Below, piece by piece: positions 1 to 12,143 of a stretch of 64,000 nt of DNA. The position numbers were made by a program, and so were the translations under genes. How positions within the stretch are numbered: position 1 is the first letter of the stretch; each line of letters opens with the position of its first letter. The DNA lies in assembly GCA_037178855.1 (NCBI GenBank), contig JASJZC010000005.1, forward strand, positions 744,001 through 808,000, in the 5' to 3' direction. The DNA comes from Oscheius sp. JU75 (lineage: Eukaryota; Nematoda; Chromadorea; Rhabditida; Rhabditidae). Below the pieces are notes generated by a model, which had not been told where the DNA came from, did not search any database, and saw only the letters and a list, made by a program, of their open reading frames with translations.

Positions 1-179
1 CGTTACACCTGCTTTGAAAAGGGGGGGATCTAGTCAATTCGAACCGGCGCGAGATTATATACGTTCTGCCCTAATTTACATAATATCAGCCCGTGGAAAT
101 CGAAATGCGCGTGAAAGTGAGAGATGGGAGACGGGAAAAGATGAGACAGATAATATTGATAAGTTTCAAGCAGGCAGTC

Positions 180-390
180 CAGGGAGCGAGAATCTTCCAA
201 AACAGACTATAAGTGTAGAGTTTGAAACATAAAAAATAAGTCGAAAGAGCAGCTAGAGAAGAGAGATTTTGACCAGAAACAAAATTGGCTGACGTTCCGT
301 TGGGGATCGCGGCAGGAAGAGTCGAGCTACCCTGACAGAAGCAATGCTCTCCCAAAGACGCATCTCTCGATTTGGCTTGACTTGCAATAA
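180..390. repeat. dispersed repeat copy (left edge)
   Basis: The part around 296-390 resembles 49483-49570: both carry a GGGAT-C-G-GGCAG-AAG block followed by CTCCCA-AGACGCATCTC and TTGACTTGCAA. I see no coding signal that explains the match. It lies to the left of the last recognised exon of the PDZ gene, so it is probably intronic. The similarity is by eye only. Confidence 0.35.
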
Positions 391-663
391 CGCACCAGGA
401 GGCACACTATACTAACGTTATAGAAATATAAATAATAAAGAGACGATAAGTGGGAGCGGAAAGGGTAAAAACAGCTGGAACTTGGAAATGGAAAGACAGT
501 GAATCTTTATGGCTGACTAAGAGGGAATTTGAAATATGAAAAGTTTAAGGCAATTATGAAGAACTCTTAAACTTTACTATAAGAACAAACTGCGAAGCAC
601 TTGCGGACAAACTCTGGTAGTCACTGCTAGCCGACAAAGCGTGAGTTAGATAAAAATTCCTAC

Positions 664-2605
664 CTGGTAACAGCCAGCTCAATCTTTTCCCGGCTGGTAA
701 CTAGAAGTCTGTCGACTGCGTTGATATCCAAATCACGGAGACCCTCCAGTTCGAAGACAATATCTCCGGCACGGAGACCAGCTCTTTCGGCCAAGGAACC
801 ACCGACAATCTGGAATTGTTTCTTTTTTTCTGTCTTTCTGCCGCTCTGACTCTCCGTTTCTCAGTCTCTCTGTCTCTCTATCTCTCTCACACACTCCTGT
901 GTTCCAAAATTCCCTCCGTTACGAAACTCTCAAGAGCGTGTTCGAGCCTCTTTACACTCGGCGAGGTTCTGACCACGCTCTCGGGGGCTAGCCGAGAGAT
1001 AATTTTGAGGGCGGCCAGCACGGGATGACCCTGCTCGCCGGATATGAATGAACAGTGATTTATCACTAGGAGCAAAAGACAGCGCGCATCCTGGTTTCTG
1101 TGACGGAACTATTTTGTTTTTGGAAGCCTGAATAAACTGGGTGCTATGCTCGTTGACAAGGTAGCCATAAAAGAATCTCGTGAAACATTTACTTTTGAAA
1201 TCTTAGATGGTTTTAATTGACTTCGAGGAAAGGCAGTACAAACATGCTGGAAAGTTTATCAAGAGGCTCAGTAGGATTCATTCGAGGTACTCTAACAGAT
1301 AATTCGACAGTTGATCTTTGTTTTGTTTTGTTGTTTTGTTTCAATGTTTCAATATACAAGGTGGCCGATAAGTATTGGCGCGTAAAATATGCTTTTTTCT
1401 TCAAAATCAGAAAACTTTTTGCACATTAGGTGGCTAGATATGATGGAAAACATCTCATAAATCTATATTTTCACAGCCAGATCGAGAGATTTACTTTTAA
1501 ATTTGCACAATGGTGGAAACTGTGATGGTGATACAGCTTGTGCGGCGTAAGTGACAAGTCAAAAAATTAATTACGTATAAATCCTAAATGGTGTGTTGGC
1601 TATAGCTTGAACCTAAGTTTCTACATTGTTAGATCAATTATGATGCCTTTGGTATTAAAAGAACGGAAAAATTTTCTTTGGTGGATTGTTTGGGTCTCTT
1701 TTTTTAGATTGATTTTGCTAAGATGGTGAAAGCGGGCCTTTAAGACGAATTGTGGGAAACAAGAACTCCATTTGAGTAAGCGCGCCAATACTTATCGGCT
1801 ACGTCTCAAAGTCTCTTTTCGGGTGCATCGTCCGATTTGCCGAAATCAACTTGGTTAGAGCTGGAAGTACCAGGAATTGGCAATAATCATCTTTTTGAAG
1901 CGCTAACAGCTCAGCGAAAAAGAAGAGCTGAGAAATCGAGACTCGGCTGAGAATACAACTTGTCGAAATCTACAAAGCTGCATTTACAGTTTTTGAGAAA
2001 TCGGCTGGGCGTGCGCTTCCCGAAAGTTGAACATCGTTCTTGCGTTTTAAATTCACCTTTTTGACTGGTGTTCAAAATTTTTGATCTATAGCCTCTGATT
2101 TCTACAAATGGCTGAATAATAATTTTTCCCGCTCTTTTCTTTTTGAAACAGCTCTTCAGCTCAATGGGGTTAAACGTGTTGGCCCGAAGAGTAAACAATT
2201 ATGGGCCAACCTGATAATAGAAAATAATAATAATAAGAAAATAGTAATCTATATAATAGTAATAATAGTGTTTTTGGAAGAACATTTTTTTAAAGTCATT
2301 TCAATTTTGTTTCAATGGTATCGGAGAAGGAAGAAAACCTAAAGTAGACTGTTGTATGTATAAAATACTTGCTCAAATTTGGAGGCAAGCAAGTTTTTTT
2401 TCCCTCCAAAACTTTTCTAGCTCATGTTTCGAAGTTTTTATAAGAGGACAACAAGCCAAAAAAATCGAGTCTCCCCATAGTTTCCAGAAACGAAAGAAAA
2501 ACTCACGTTCACAATGACGACGTCCCTATTTGGAGCTTCGGTGACACCGAATCCCCAGGGCTGGTTGCGGTCGCCTCTGGCCATGCGAACAGTTACCGTC
2601 TCCAT
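664..2605 (-). CDS. PDZ-domain protein, 5' exons (partial)
   Basis: Two coding exons are recognised: 2605-2507 (starting METVTVRMARGD, containing the PWGFGV carboxylate-binding-loop motif typical of ALP/ZASP/PDLIM-type PDZ domains) and 809-664 (GGSLAERAGLRAGD, then a second half ending KIELAVT). Phases agree: the intron 2506-810 is phase 0 with GTGAGT donor and TTCCAG acceptor, and a GTAGGA donor follows 664. Together they make one nearly complete PDZ domain of about 80 residues starting at the initiator methionine, as in nematode alp-1-like and other Z-disc/adhesion PDZ proteins, which bind C-terminal peptides of partner proteins. The gene runs on to the left, but I could not find the next exon in 1-663. 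The 1.7-kb intron holds CT-rich microsatellite at 820-900 and nothing else I recognise. Whether LIM domains follow cannot be seen. Confidence 0.7.
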
Positions 2606-4482
2606 TTCTGTTCTCTGCCGTCTTTTTCGTTTCGTCTAATTTCTACGATGATAATCTAACCACAAGTCGAGACGGCTGAAAATGATACGGTTTTGAAGAG
2701 AAAGGAGGTTGAGAGATAGAGACAGAGAACCACGGAGGGAGAGAAACGAAGAGATAGATAGACAGGGAACCGGAGAAAAACAAAAAGTGCAAATTTTCTG
2801 ACCGCCTGTTCGGTTGTTGGGCAGAGATAAACTGCGGAAAAAGAGACTGATGGGGGTAGACTGATTGAATGTTGATCATTATTCTAGAATTCCTAAGCAA
2901 GTAGTTCATCAGATGATGGAAAAATGCTGTCGCTGAGTGTAAGAACTACAGCATAGCTCTTTTAGCGTTTTTGTGACGCAGATGAGTGTACTTTACTGAA
3001 AAAAATGCTGTTATTGTTTTCTGGCACTGTTGTTCCCTATTGAACTGTTTTTGGAACATATAAAAATTCGAGTACACAGATAGTTTGGGACAGCTTTTTC
3101 GAATTGAGGCAACAAAAAACTACTGCAGACACACTTCAGAAACAGGTGGTGAGAGGTTTTATAGTACGATACCTGTTTTGGAAAACTTGATAACTTTTGC
3201 ATTCGTCCCAGAAACTCACCAGAGTTTGTAGAAACATGGACTGTTTACCCATTCGTTGAAATTTTTTTTAGGCCAACAATTTGCTAAGCAATGTATAAAT
3301 TTCTCATTTTTTTGTATATCTATTTGTATGGTCAGCTTGAAGCAAAAAAGAGAGGCAGAGAGGGAGAGAGACAGAGAAACTCGATACTGGCTTGAAAATG
3401 TGTGACTGCGAAAGAAAGAGTTGGATCCCGGGAGCCTAGGCTCCCCGGGAACAGTTGTCTTGAGTGGGGAGGGACGGGAGAAATTAGCATGCCTTCCCTC
3501 TCCCTCTCGAGCACTTGCGGACATTTTACACCATCGTCGACGGCGAGGAAATAGGGGCAGCTGGCTATAAGAAAGTCCGAGAGAGGAATATGAACTCGGC
3601 GGGAGGTGCAAATGTGGCAAAAAGTACAGGAAACTACTATAATAAAGGGTGTAGTTAATGAACAGGATGCTCTCTGGGCCGATAGGATGTTGAGGATAAC
3701 CTGGGCAGCGGGAGAAAAGAACAAACAAGAGCAGGAGAAGGAGGGGGACTCTGGCTTGGAGAGCCGCGCGCGCATGCAGGATACACGAACAGCCGGGAGG
3801 GGGCAGAGGGGATGTGCCATGGTCGAGACGGTCAGTAAATTATGTAAATGTAAACTAGCCCCAAAACTTCTGCCAACGATAGAAAATGGTAACCACTATT
3901 AAAAAAGCTGATATGCAGGTTTTTTGAAACAATGCGCAAAAATAGTCGAGCAGCTCTTGTTTCACTCTCTAAGCATATTTTTTTCTAGACTGGTCAAAGT
4001 ATGAATGCTGAAGTGTCGACATTGTATATGAAACATTCTTGTAGAATGAATCATGTATCTACTACGAGAAAGGGGGAGGAGTGAAGCGGGAATCTTTGAT
4101 ACAGGAAAATTTGGATATCTGGAAGAACAATACATCACTTTCAGAAGTGTAATCTATACAAGACAGTCGAAACAAGAACAGAAAAGACCAAAGTAGAATC
4201 GGTTTCAAAGGACACTGAACCTCGATAATGTCACAACCAAATTTCCAAGAGTGTTCTTATTTTCTTGCTTCCTCGACTGTTGAAACTCGGAGCTTATTCG
4301 TTAGTACAATTCGTCAACCGACATACTTGCTTTCTCTGAAACAATGTCCATATGTTGCATCCTTGAAACATTATTGTTTTACCCCAAAACTTCTTCTGAT
4401 AATGAGATTACTGCATTTTGAGGTGGTGTGACTATACCAAACAGATAATCTTAGCTAACCAGCCGTCCCTTCGTTTTGACTT
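2606..4482. other. intergenic, no gene recognised
   Basis: Purine- and CT-rich low-complexity stretches (2690-2790, 3340-3480, 3720-3800) make long but shadow-like open frames. A GC-rich palindrome lies at 3427-3449. I see no exon chain with consistent splice phases. Confidence 0.5.
3427..3449. repeat. GC-rich near-perfect palindrome
   Basis: CCCGGGAGCCT is followed directly by its reverse complement with one additional C. It is short, without a loop, and sits in AT-rich intergenic sequence. It could form a cruciform or hairpin; no function is evident. Confidence 0.5.
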
Positions 4483-4652
4483 AGCATTGACAACAGGCGG
4501 CTACGCCGCTTCTCCAATAGCCTAAGTTCCCAAGTTTCCCCGAAAGCTCACTTGTCAACTTAATTCTTGAAATCTAATGACTTGCCAGCTTTTTGCTCAT
4601 GGTAACGCATGAACGGACGGACGGACATCACTGCCCTTTAGTAGTAGAGAGA
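4483..4652 (-). mobile_element. Helitron-like non-autonomous remnant
   Basis: On the minus strand this starts TCTCTCTACTACTAAAG then a GTCCGTCCGTC block. The start resembles Helitron 5' ends, and near the other end is a small hairpin (GCGGCGTAGCCGC) followed about 16 bases later by CTAA (the CTRR consensus). Related starts are at 43745 and 56388 (+ strand). No Rep/helicase is present. The family assignment rests on terminal look only. Confidence 0.4.
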
Positions 4653-4710
4653 TTGGTTAGCAGCTTTATACAAAACTGTGAATAACAAAATTTATTGGTA
4701 TTCTTTTTTC

Positions 4711-4754
4711 CTACCACGGTAATATTGTAAGAACAGTAGCTATTTGTAGAGTTC
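4711..4754 (-). pseudogene. duplicate 3' exon of the CUB-like gene (alternative or relic)
   Basis: This resembles the last exon of the CUB-like gene (5127-5170): both follow a TTGCAG/TTTCAG acceptor, share AACAGTAGCTATT-GTAGAG-TCCTG, and encode a short hydrophobic tail ending in a stop (GTLQIATVLTILPW here). Sequence upstream (4760-4825) resembles the penultimate exon as well, so the 3' end of the gene seems to be tandemly duplicated. It could serve as an alternative GPI-signal exon or be a relic. Confidence 0.4.
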
Positions 4755-5126
4755 CTGCAACTAGCTTTTCATACATCCAGTTTTTTCATTATCAGCATAT
4801 GTACTATCTGAACAAGTAGCACGTAGCATTTTGAGCAGGAGTGACAAATGTTGGAAGGGGGGCTTGAAACTTGCCACTGACCTAGTTTCCATCCAATTGA
4901 CTACTCATTGTCAGTAGGCTCCATCTATGACAAAATTGGATGCTTCAAAATTTTCTCTGTTTCAGAGCAAGTATAAAATGTGAGCAGAGTTCAGATTATA
5001 ATCTTGTCCCATTTTTGGTATGTTAAGTAGATCGAAGTCAGGTCTATCTGTCTGGCCATAGTATCGAACTGTTTCGACTACTGAGCTCGGCTACTCACAA
5101 AATTTTTTATTTATTTGCAGTGGCGA

Positions 5127-8100
5127 TCACGCAAGTAAAGCCATCACAACAGTAGCTATTAGTAGAGCTCCTGAAACACAACCATTTCTCAATCTGTTTC
5201 ACTTTAAAACTTACCAAAAGCACTACCTGAACTGGTAGTACTGTCCATTCCACTTGGAGTTGTAGATCTTGATATTGCAGAGCTGGGTAGAGTGGAACTT
5301 CCATTGGAACTGTCTCCTCCCGTTACTCCTACAGAATTCGGGATTACTGTACTACTGATGGTCGAGCCGTGCGACTGTGAGGGTGAGGGACTTGGGACAG
5401 GAGGTGTGCTAACAGATGCTGATTTGGTTACTGTAGAACTCAGGATATCAACCCACCCGAAAGAACCGTACTACTCTCCAAGTCAGGAATTGTATCAGAT
5501 CGTAAAGAACTAGTATGGGGTATTGTATATCCAGTAGTCGAGAAGAACCTACTGGTACTGGCCACTTTTGAGGTGGTCGCGACTACAGTAGTTGAGGGCC
5601 CTGTACTGGTCACTACAGTAGTCGAGGGCTTGGTACTGGAACTGGATACCGTAGATCCTACAATGGTCGATCCAGAAGGTACTGTAGTAGACATGGACCG
5701 TGCAGAGGACGAACTTGTGACAGAGGAAAGAGGTGGTGCAACTACAGTACCCAAATTTTTAACAACAATCGACAATTGATTTACCTTTAGTGGTCGCTAG
5801 CTCTACTGGCGGCTGATCGGCAGTACTAGCGACGCGGTACGGGATCTTCATTCCCGTAGAGATTCCATTTCCCCCGAAGATTGTGAGAGTCATCTTCTTG
5901 GCAGTGTACTTGAACTCGCCAGGGATGACAGTGTTCAGGTCCACACTGAAAAGAAAAATATTGGTCATTAACAGCATTTCGTGTATCAACAGATTCCTAG
6001 GACGGAAAATAATTGTACATACAGAGGTTTCTTGACTATCAAAATGACGAGTCGTTCATAAAAAAGACAAAGATTTTTTGTTTCAAAATTGACATATGAG
6101 GATGCAAAGCCAAAAATTGTCAGTGCCTTGTCTGTACTTGTAAGCCAACACGTAGGTGTTTCTAAACTTGAAACTAAAAACTTTTCGTTCTAAACAGAAG
6201 AACAAGCGTCTAGCAGTTTTTTGTTTTTTTTTCACAGATCTTTCAAAGAGAGAACAACGCTCTCTCATTGTTGAGTATTTTTATGAAAAATCCCGAAGTT
6301 TAGCGGGACTACCAGTCCTTCTTTACACAAGAGTGCCTTTTTCAGTTTTTTCAGGAGATTCCACCAACAGCTTGTGAGCAATTAAATTAAAGCAATTAAA
6401 TCATTTAAACGTGAATGAGGCTTTAGATTAATTGCGAAACAAAAAAAACTGGACAGATATGATGAAACCTTTTCTTTTCTTGATTATTTCCAGTTTGATT
6501 CGAAAATAAGCAAACCTCCTTAGAAGTGGGCTGTTCTATGTATTAGGTGAAACATGATAACCTACAAAAAAAAGAAACCTTTGAAACCGAAAACGTTTTG
6601 TGGAATCAAAGGTCTAGCAGTTTTTTTTTGTTTCACAAATATCTCAAAAGTATTATCTCGTTGTTGTCTTGGAGGTATCCAATTCGAAAATACAAAATTT
6701 GGCTGATGCAATCAGACCACCGGTCTTTCTGCACAAAGTCGCTTTCAAAGGGGTGCGACCAAAATTTGAGCACCAAAGAACATTGTTTGTAGCGTGTCCG
6801 CAGACTCACACATGATTGCTCTCCACAGTCACATCTCCTCCATTCTCTCCCAACAAAGTCACATTCAAGTAGGCCTTCGGAGTTGGGTTCTGGTCTGTGA
6901 TTGTATAGGTGAAGGTGAAGGGGTCGGTATTCACTGAATTGGTCCCTTTAAAGAGGGTAAACATAAGAAACTCACAGCTTTTCAGGACGAAATCATCAGA
7001 ATTTTGGTTGGGACTACTGAACGGGTAGTTGTTGCTGATCAGGAAACCTGAGCGGCCGTTGACGGCATCGGAATAGTGTGCTGAAATGAGTGATTTTAGA
7101 GGGTTGGAGGCAAACAATGCTGCTAAACCAAATATGGATGTCATTTGTTTCAGGAAAGGTATATAAGACTGAAAAAAGTCGTAGGGCGCTATTTTCGTGG
7201 GATCGTTACTGACAAAACTGTGTTTTTTTTCAACCGTTTCTTTTGACTGTTACAAATGTTTCAGATGGTAAATGAGGGCTCCGGGAAGTTCTCGGAGTCA
7301 CTGTTTTCCTACACTTTTGATTTATTCGGTACTCTTTGACTCTTTTTTCCATTCGTTTCGAAACGGGCATCCTTCTGATGCAATTGAGATGAGACTTTAG
7401 CGTTTCGAAGTTACTTTAAAAACCCAACGGTTCGTTTTATGCCATTATGAATACTAATTCCTGGTACTAGCTCCAAACCCATCCAATTCTTGTATGTTTC
7501 AGTCAACTTATATAGTCAGACTATTCAAATCCTGTACGTTTCTAGGAGTTTTTACGGTTAGCTTTACTTTTTCGGAGGCGATGCTGCATCAGCTCTGAAT
7601 TTACCTCAAAATACTCTCGACACTCAATCAAAATTCTGTTTCTTAATGACGGCTCTTGCGGTTCTGATTTTTGTACATTTTGTGCTTCATTCAGAATTCA
7701 AGAAGGGCTTTTTGGCTCTTCACTAGTCGGCTAAGCAGTGCATTAAAAGAAAAAGATATGACCTACCAAGAGATGATCTGACAGTAGTAGAGACAACGGC
7801 TCCTCCCTTCTCAATAATGAAGGTTCTAGCCATTCCTGGGAGGAAGACAGGCAGACCGGTGTTGCTCTCACTGAAATCAGTTACTTTTCGAATATCAACC
7901 AACAAAAGCGTTGTTATACAATTCTATTCCTGCTTTTATAGTCTTTTTGAAACAAAAAACCTTTAATTTCTTACAGGCAAACGTTTAGGCTTCAAACAAA
8001 GTGTGAAAAAACAGACAAGTTTAGGTTTCGAGAAAAAGTATAAATATATAGACGGATGATGTTTTTCAATCTATTATGGGATTCGCCGTAAAACAAACGA

Positions 8101-11100
8101 ACTTGTAAGATCCAAGATAGGTGCCCATTTTCATGTAGTCGGCTACCATGCCTCCTGCAATGACCTTGACAGCGGTGGCGTCGTCGCTCTGGAATGAGAA
8201 GGATATGTGTTTCATGATTTCCGTATAAGTGAGACGAACTTTACCGTTTTGATACGAGTTGCAGAGAAAGGCATCAAATGCAGAGCATTTCTCGTAAACT
8301 TATATCTTTTCCGTGAAGCAATGAAAAAATGGCCTAACTTTTACTTTTGGTCATATTCCGAGAAGAATATAAGATATCTTTTACTGTCTCTCTGTCTCTC
8401 TGACTCACCTTGAACTCCACTCCAGTAAAATAGATGGCATTCGCTCCACTGTCCTGATTCACAATCGTAATAGCTCCAATCAACCCCTTCGAGCTGTCAC
8501 CCGCAATGTAGTGGCTTTGCGAATAGTTAAAATCAGCCATATTGTAGGGGGACCAATGACTTTGAAAATCCACATTTTTCGTGTCTAAAATTAGAACAGT
8601 TTTTGGTTGAATCTTTCCAAAATACTGTCTTGGTCATTGACAATGACCGTTCCAACGATTCCATCTTGCATGGCTCTGTAGATTGTGATTTGTTTGCCAT
8701 TTGGCTTGATTTCAGCCACATTCAGATCAGCATAATACGTGTGGAAACTGAAAAAACCGAGGCGGTAAGGATGAGAAAAGCGAGCAGTACGTTCCACGAA
8801 AGATCAGGTTTCTATTGTCGTCCTCCTCGTAGACGAAAAAGTTAGCCAAGGAAGACAGATCAGTGTATTCGGGTAGGACGACGCTGAGAGATACCTGGAA
8901 GCGTTTTTTGTTTCAAAGAGTTGTTAAATGAAAACTGTTTTGGTTATTGGTTGATAGATCGTCGGCATAGCTTTTACAAAACATGTATAGGATCATGGAG
9001 TTGTTTTATTTTCAGTCAACACTACTTTTGAGACAGTGATTCCATTTCATTTCTGTTTCTATGACAATTTAACATTTGGGCATTCTAAAGAGAACGACGG
9101 TCCCTTGGAGCCTACAACACTCAGTATGTTGCATCCCATTGTAACTCCTTTGTACCGCCCAGAATTCATAGTCACAGGAAGTTGAACGTCTCCGTTCTTT
9201 CTTCGTGGCAGGGTCTAGAGAAAAACTTGAAGTGACGGAGATTCAGAAAGTCCTCAGGTTTCACTAATCGTATGAATACTGTTTCTCACCACAAATGCCG
9301 TTCACTGCCAGTGTTTGCTGCGAAAAACATAGCGAAGCTTGTAACAGAATAAACTTAGTTTTTGTTTGGCCGAAATGGTAACAAGAGAATTTCAGCCGGA
9401 CAAACGGTTGCTATAATTGAATGTTGGCCAGCATATATCCTTCAAGTATTGATGTTTCACAATCCAGCTATAACAAGAAGTTGCCAGACAGCTTCTTAAC
9501 GCAAAATCTTTCAGTACTTCTTCACCTTGTCGGAAATGCTAGCTTCATAACGGGCTGTACGATTTCTGAGGAAGGAAACAAAAGGCTGTAGTTAGGGTGT
9601 CGAATAAAGTACGCTTTCGTAGCGGCACTAAGCAGTTAGCGATGGTTGAGTACCTCTAGTATTCTCTCCATCAGAGACCAACCGTTGTAATTCCCTCTTC
9701 CCCGACTAAGACTTCAAACGTGACTTAGATATATATATTACCCCTTACCTATTTTCCCAGCCTTATCCTAGTTCTCTTACCATTCTCTCTCGCTACAAGA
9801 CATTCTTATCTGACCAGTAAACTAATTCCCCATCTGGCACTCCCATTCGGCTGCCAATTCTAAGTTAGACTTGGAAAGCAATCTTTCCTACTATACAGAC
9901 AAGTTTTTGAAGTTTTGGTTTGTTTTGTGGGAGCGAATAATGAAAGTTGGTTTTTAGTTAAGAATGCATGTCTCAAAAAATCTTGAAACCTGTTACAGAT
10001 TCCGAACTCGAACTGAATTTCCGTATCACAAACATTGCGTTTTGTTGGAAGTAAAGGAGGCTTTTCTTTAGATTTCTCTTATCGTATAGACTTTCACCTC
10101 AATGTGTAGTTATAAATCTCCTCCACCTTGCGCAGATAGAAAACAATTGATAATTTTTCTATTCGATCAGAACTTTTCTATAATAAAACCCACCCCTGCT
10201 CCGCCTGAATAGACCTCATACGCCTTCTGAACTGGCCAGTCGAACAGCTGGACATACTTCGGTTGGCCGTTCTTGATCGTCGTAAATATTTCACCAGTCA
10301 TCATTTGCACTGCAATAGATTTTTTTGATTTTTGTCAATGCTGTAAGCACAGAACCTTCCCAACGTTAAACTCACACTTGACTAGCTTGACATGTACAGT
10401 TAGGATCATTTGTGTTTGGTCGACTGTGTGCACATCCAACTCGAATTGGCCCTCAGGCCACATGATATGAACAAAACAGCTGGACGGCTTCGAGTCGTTG
10501 CCCTGATACCTAAATTGATGATCTCTCTGTTTCTCTGTCTCTCTGTCTCTTTGTCTCTCTGCCCGTCTATCTTTCTGTAAGATGGTTATACTCACGTAAT
10601 CCGCTGGTAAAGACCAGCGTTGCCATCGAAGTGAGAGTACAGGGTGACTATGTCCATGTAGTGCATCACCGCTCCATTGACCTGGACATCAGCCATGTAG
10701 CCTTCAGGGAAGGTGAACTGGAAATTTTTTCCCATTTTCTTTCATTCCCTAAAGGCTCACATTCCATACGCAGTGCTGCAAAGAAGCCATCATCTGACTG
10801 TCCATGTCGAAGCTGGGATTGGTAACGGGGTCCAGGGGTATTTGCTGTGTTTCACATGCTGAAAACTTTTGCTAACCAAGTTCAGGAACTTGTTCATTTT
10901 GAGTATCACATCGTGACGGTATTAGATGTCTAGTATTCGTTGGAAAATATGTTCTCGCTGAAACAATACACTACGGAACGATCCACCCAACAACTTCAAC
11001 CCTTCCTGTTGCTCTTATTGCTAGACTGAAACATTAGGAGATAGAAAAACAACAAAATTTGAACTAAGAAAACTTTGTTGTGAATCATAAAACCTAGCAG

Positions 11101-11648
11101 GTAGAATATTTTTGAAACATTTTCGAACCAAAAAAGGCTGTTGGATCGTTAGTCTTGCTGCCAAGTACATCAAATGGATATGTTCGCGTTTCTGTTACTA
11201 GAATTCTATAAAACAACGGTTTGATGAAAAGTGTTACTGCACCTAGGGATGATAGCTGAAAAGAAACTATTCAGTTTTTAAGAGCGCGTCTCAATTTCAC
11301 AATTCCAATTTCCTATTCCTTCTAGGTTTTATAAATGCTTTTGTGTTTCAACGATTCTATAAGGTTTTAGACTTTAGTATCGTCCTACTTTTCCGTTGGT
11401 AATAAACTGTAGATGCTATGCTGATGTGGGTAGCAACTAACTGTTTTTTTTTGTGTACAATACCCTCAATGGAAGAATTCTGCATTATCGTAATAACGAC
11501 CTACCCACATCAGCATAGCGTATATCAACATAGTCCTACTTGAAACATTAATTTTCGAAAACTATTTACATAGCAAATCAGCCCCAACTCCTCCAAACAG
11601 AGTGAAAATGAAGATGACGGAGAATAACAGCATTTCGGGGTGTTGCAT
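5127..11648 (-). CDS. secreted CUB-like protein with Ser/Thr stalk and probable GPI tail
   Basis: Exon 1 (11648-11570) encodes a signal peptide (MQHPEMLLFSVIFIFTLFGG). Further exons near 10856-10763, 10720-10597, 10508-10376, 10308-10196, 9310-9080, 8895-8790, 8750-8590, 8575-8410, 8190-8090, 7890-7770, 7090-6806 and 5948-5785 encode beta-rich segments with scattered Cys that resemble the CUB-like regions of nematode secreted proteins (for example C-W-N-F-x-F-P-E-G-Y then V-x-V-N-G). About 170 codons of Ser/Thr-rich stalk follow (5755-5230), then a last exon ending GALLIATVVMALLA-stop, which looks like a GPI-attachment signal. Many such nematode proteins are pathogen-induced and act at the intestinal surface; that role is inferred. 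Oddities: the exon at 9230-9080 is open in two frames, one with a stop near 9069, so this may be two adjacent genes. The Ser/Thr stalk changes frame once near 5455. Internal exon edges are approximate. Confidence 0.55.
11415..11519. repeat. 19-bp perfect inverted repeat in an intron
   Basis: GCTATGCTGATGTGGGTAG at 11415-11433 recurs exactly inverted at 11501-11519, with a 67-base AT-rich spacer. It lies in intron 1 of the CUB-like gene. It may be a small MITE or a structured RNA element. Confidence 0.6.
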
Positions 11649-12143
11649 TGTTGAAAACTGCAAAATGATGCGACCCACTCAAAAAAGAACGCCCTTTTAT
11701 GGTCCCCTTGTTTTATCTCTGTTGACGTAATATCGGGGTGAGGCATCCCCCGACCCAGCCCAAAAAATTGTCACCCAGACCCGCCCTTTTTGAGAATTCC
11801 GGCGCAACAGAGACAGGGAGATGAGAAGAGCAAAAAGGTCAAAGGGAGATGTGGTCCCGGAAAATGGTTAAAGTAGAAAGTCGAGGCTGTGTAGTCCTAT
11901 ACAACTTCTCTTTGAGGACTCGGTAATGACTACTGTAAAGTATGATAGTAAGGTTCTCTCTATCGGTGAAACACAAAAATTTCCAAATATGCAAAGGGTG
12001 GCAGATCCAAAGTGATCCTCTTCAGCCCGTCTTCCCGCTGCTTCTTGAGTTATTCTGTCTATTGAACTCTTAGTGAAACATTTCACATCACATTTCATTG
12101 AATAAACAACTACGAAGTTGCCAAAGCAAATTTTCACTTTAGA

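Noticed and set aside
3216-3820. Two overlapping 160-170-codon frames on the minus strand.
   Set aside because: They lie in purine/CT-rich low-complexity DNA, overlap each other in different frames, and have no motif or splice logic.
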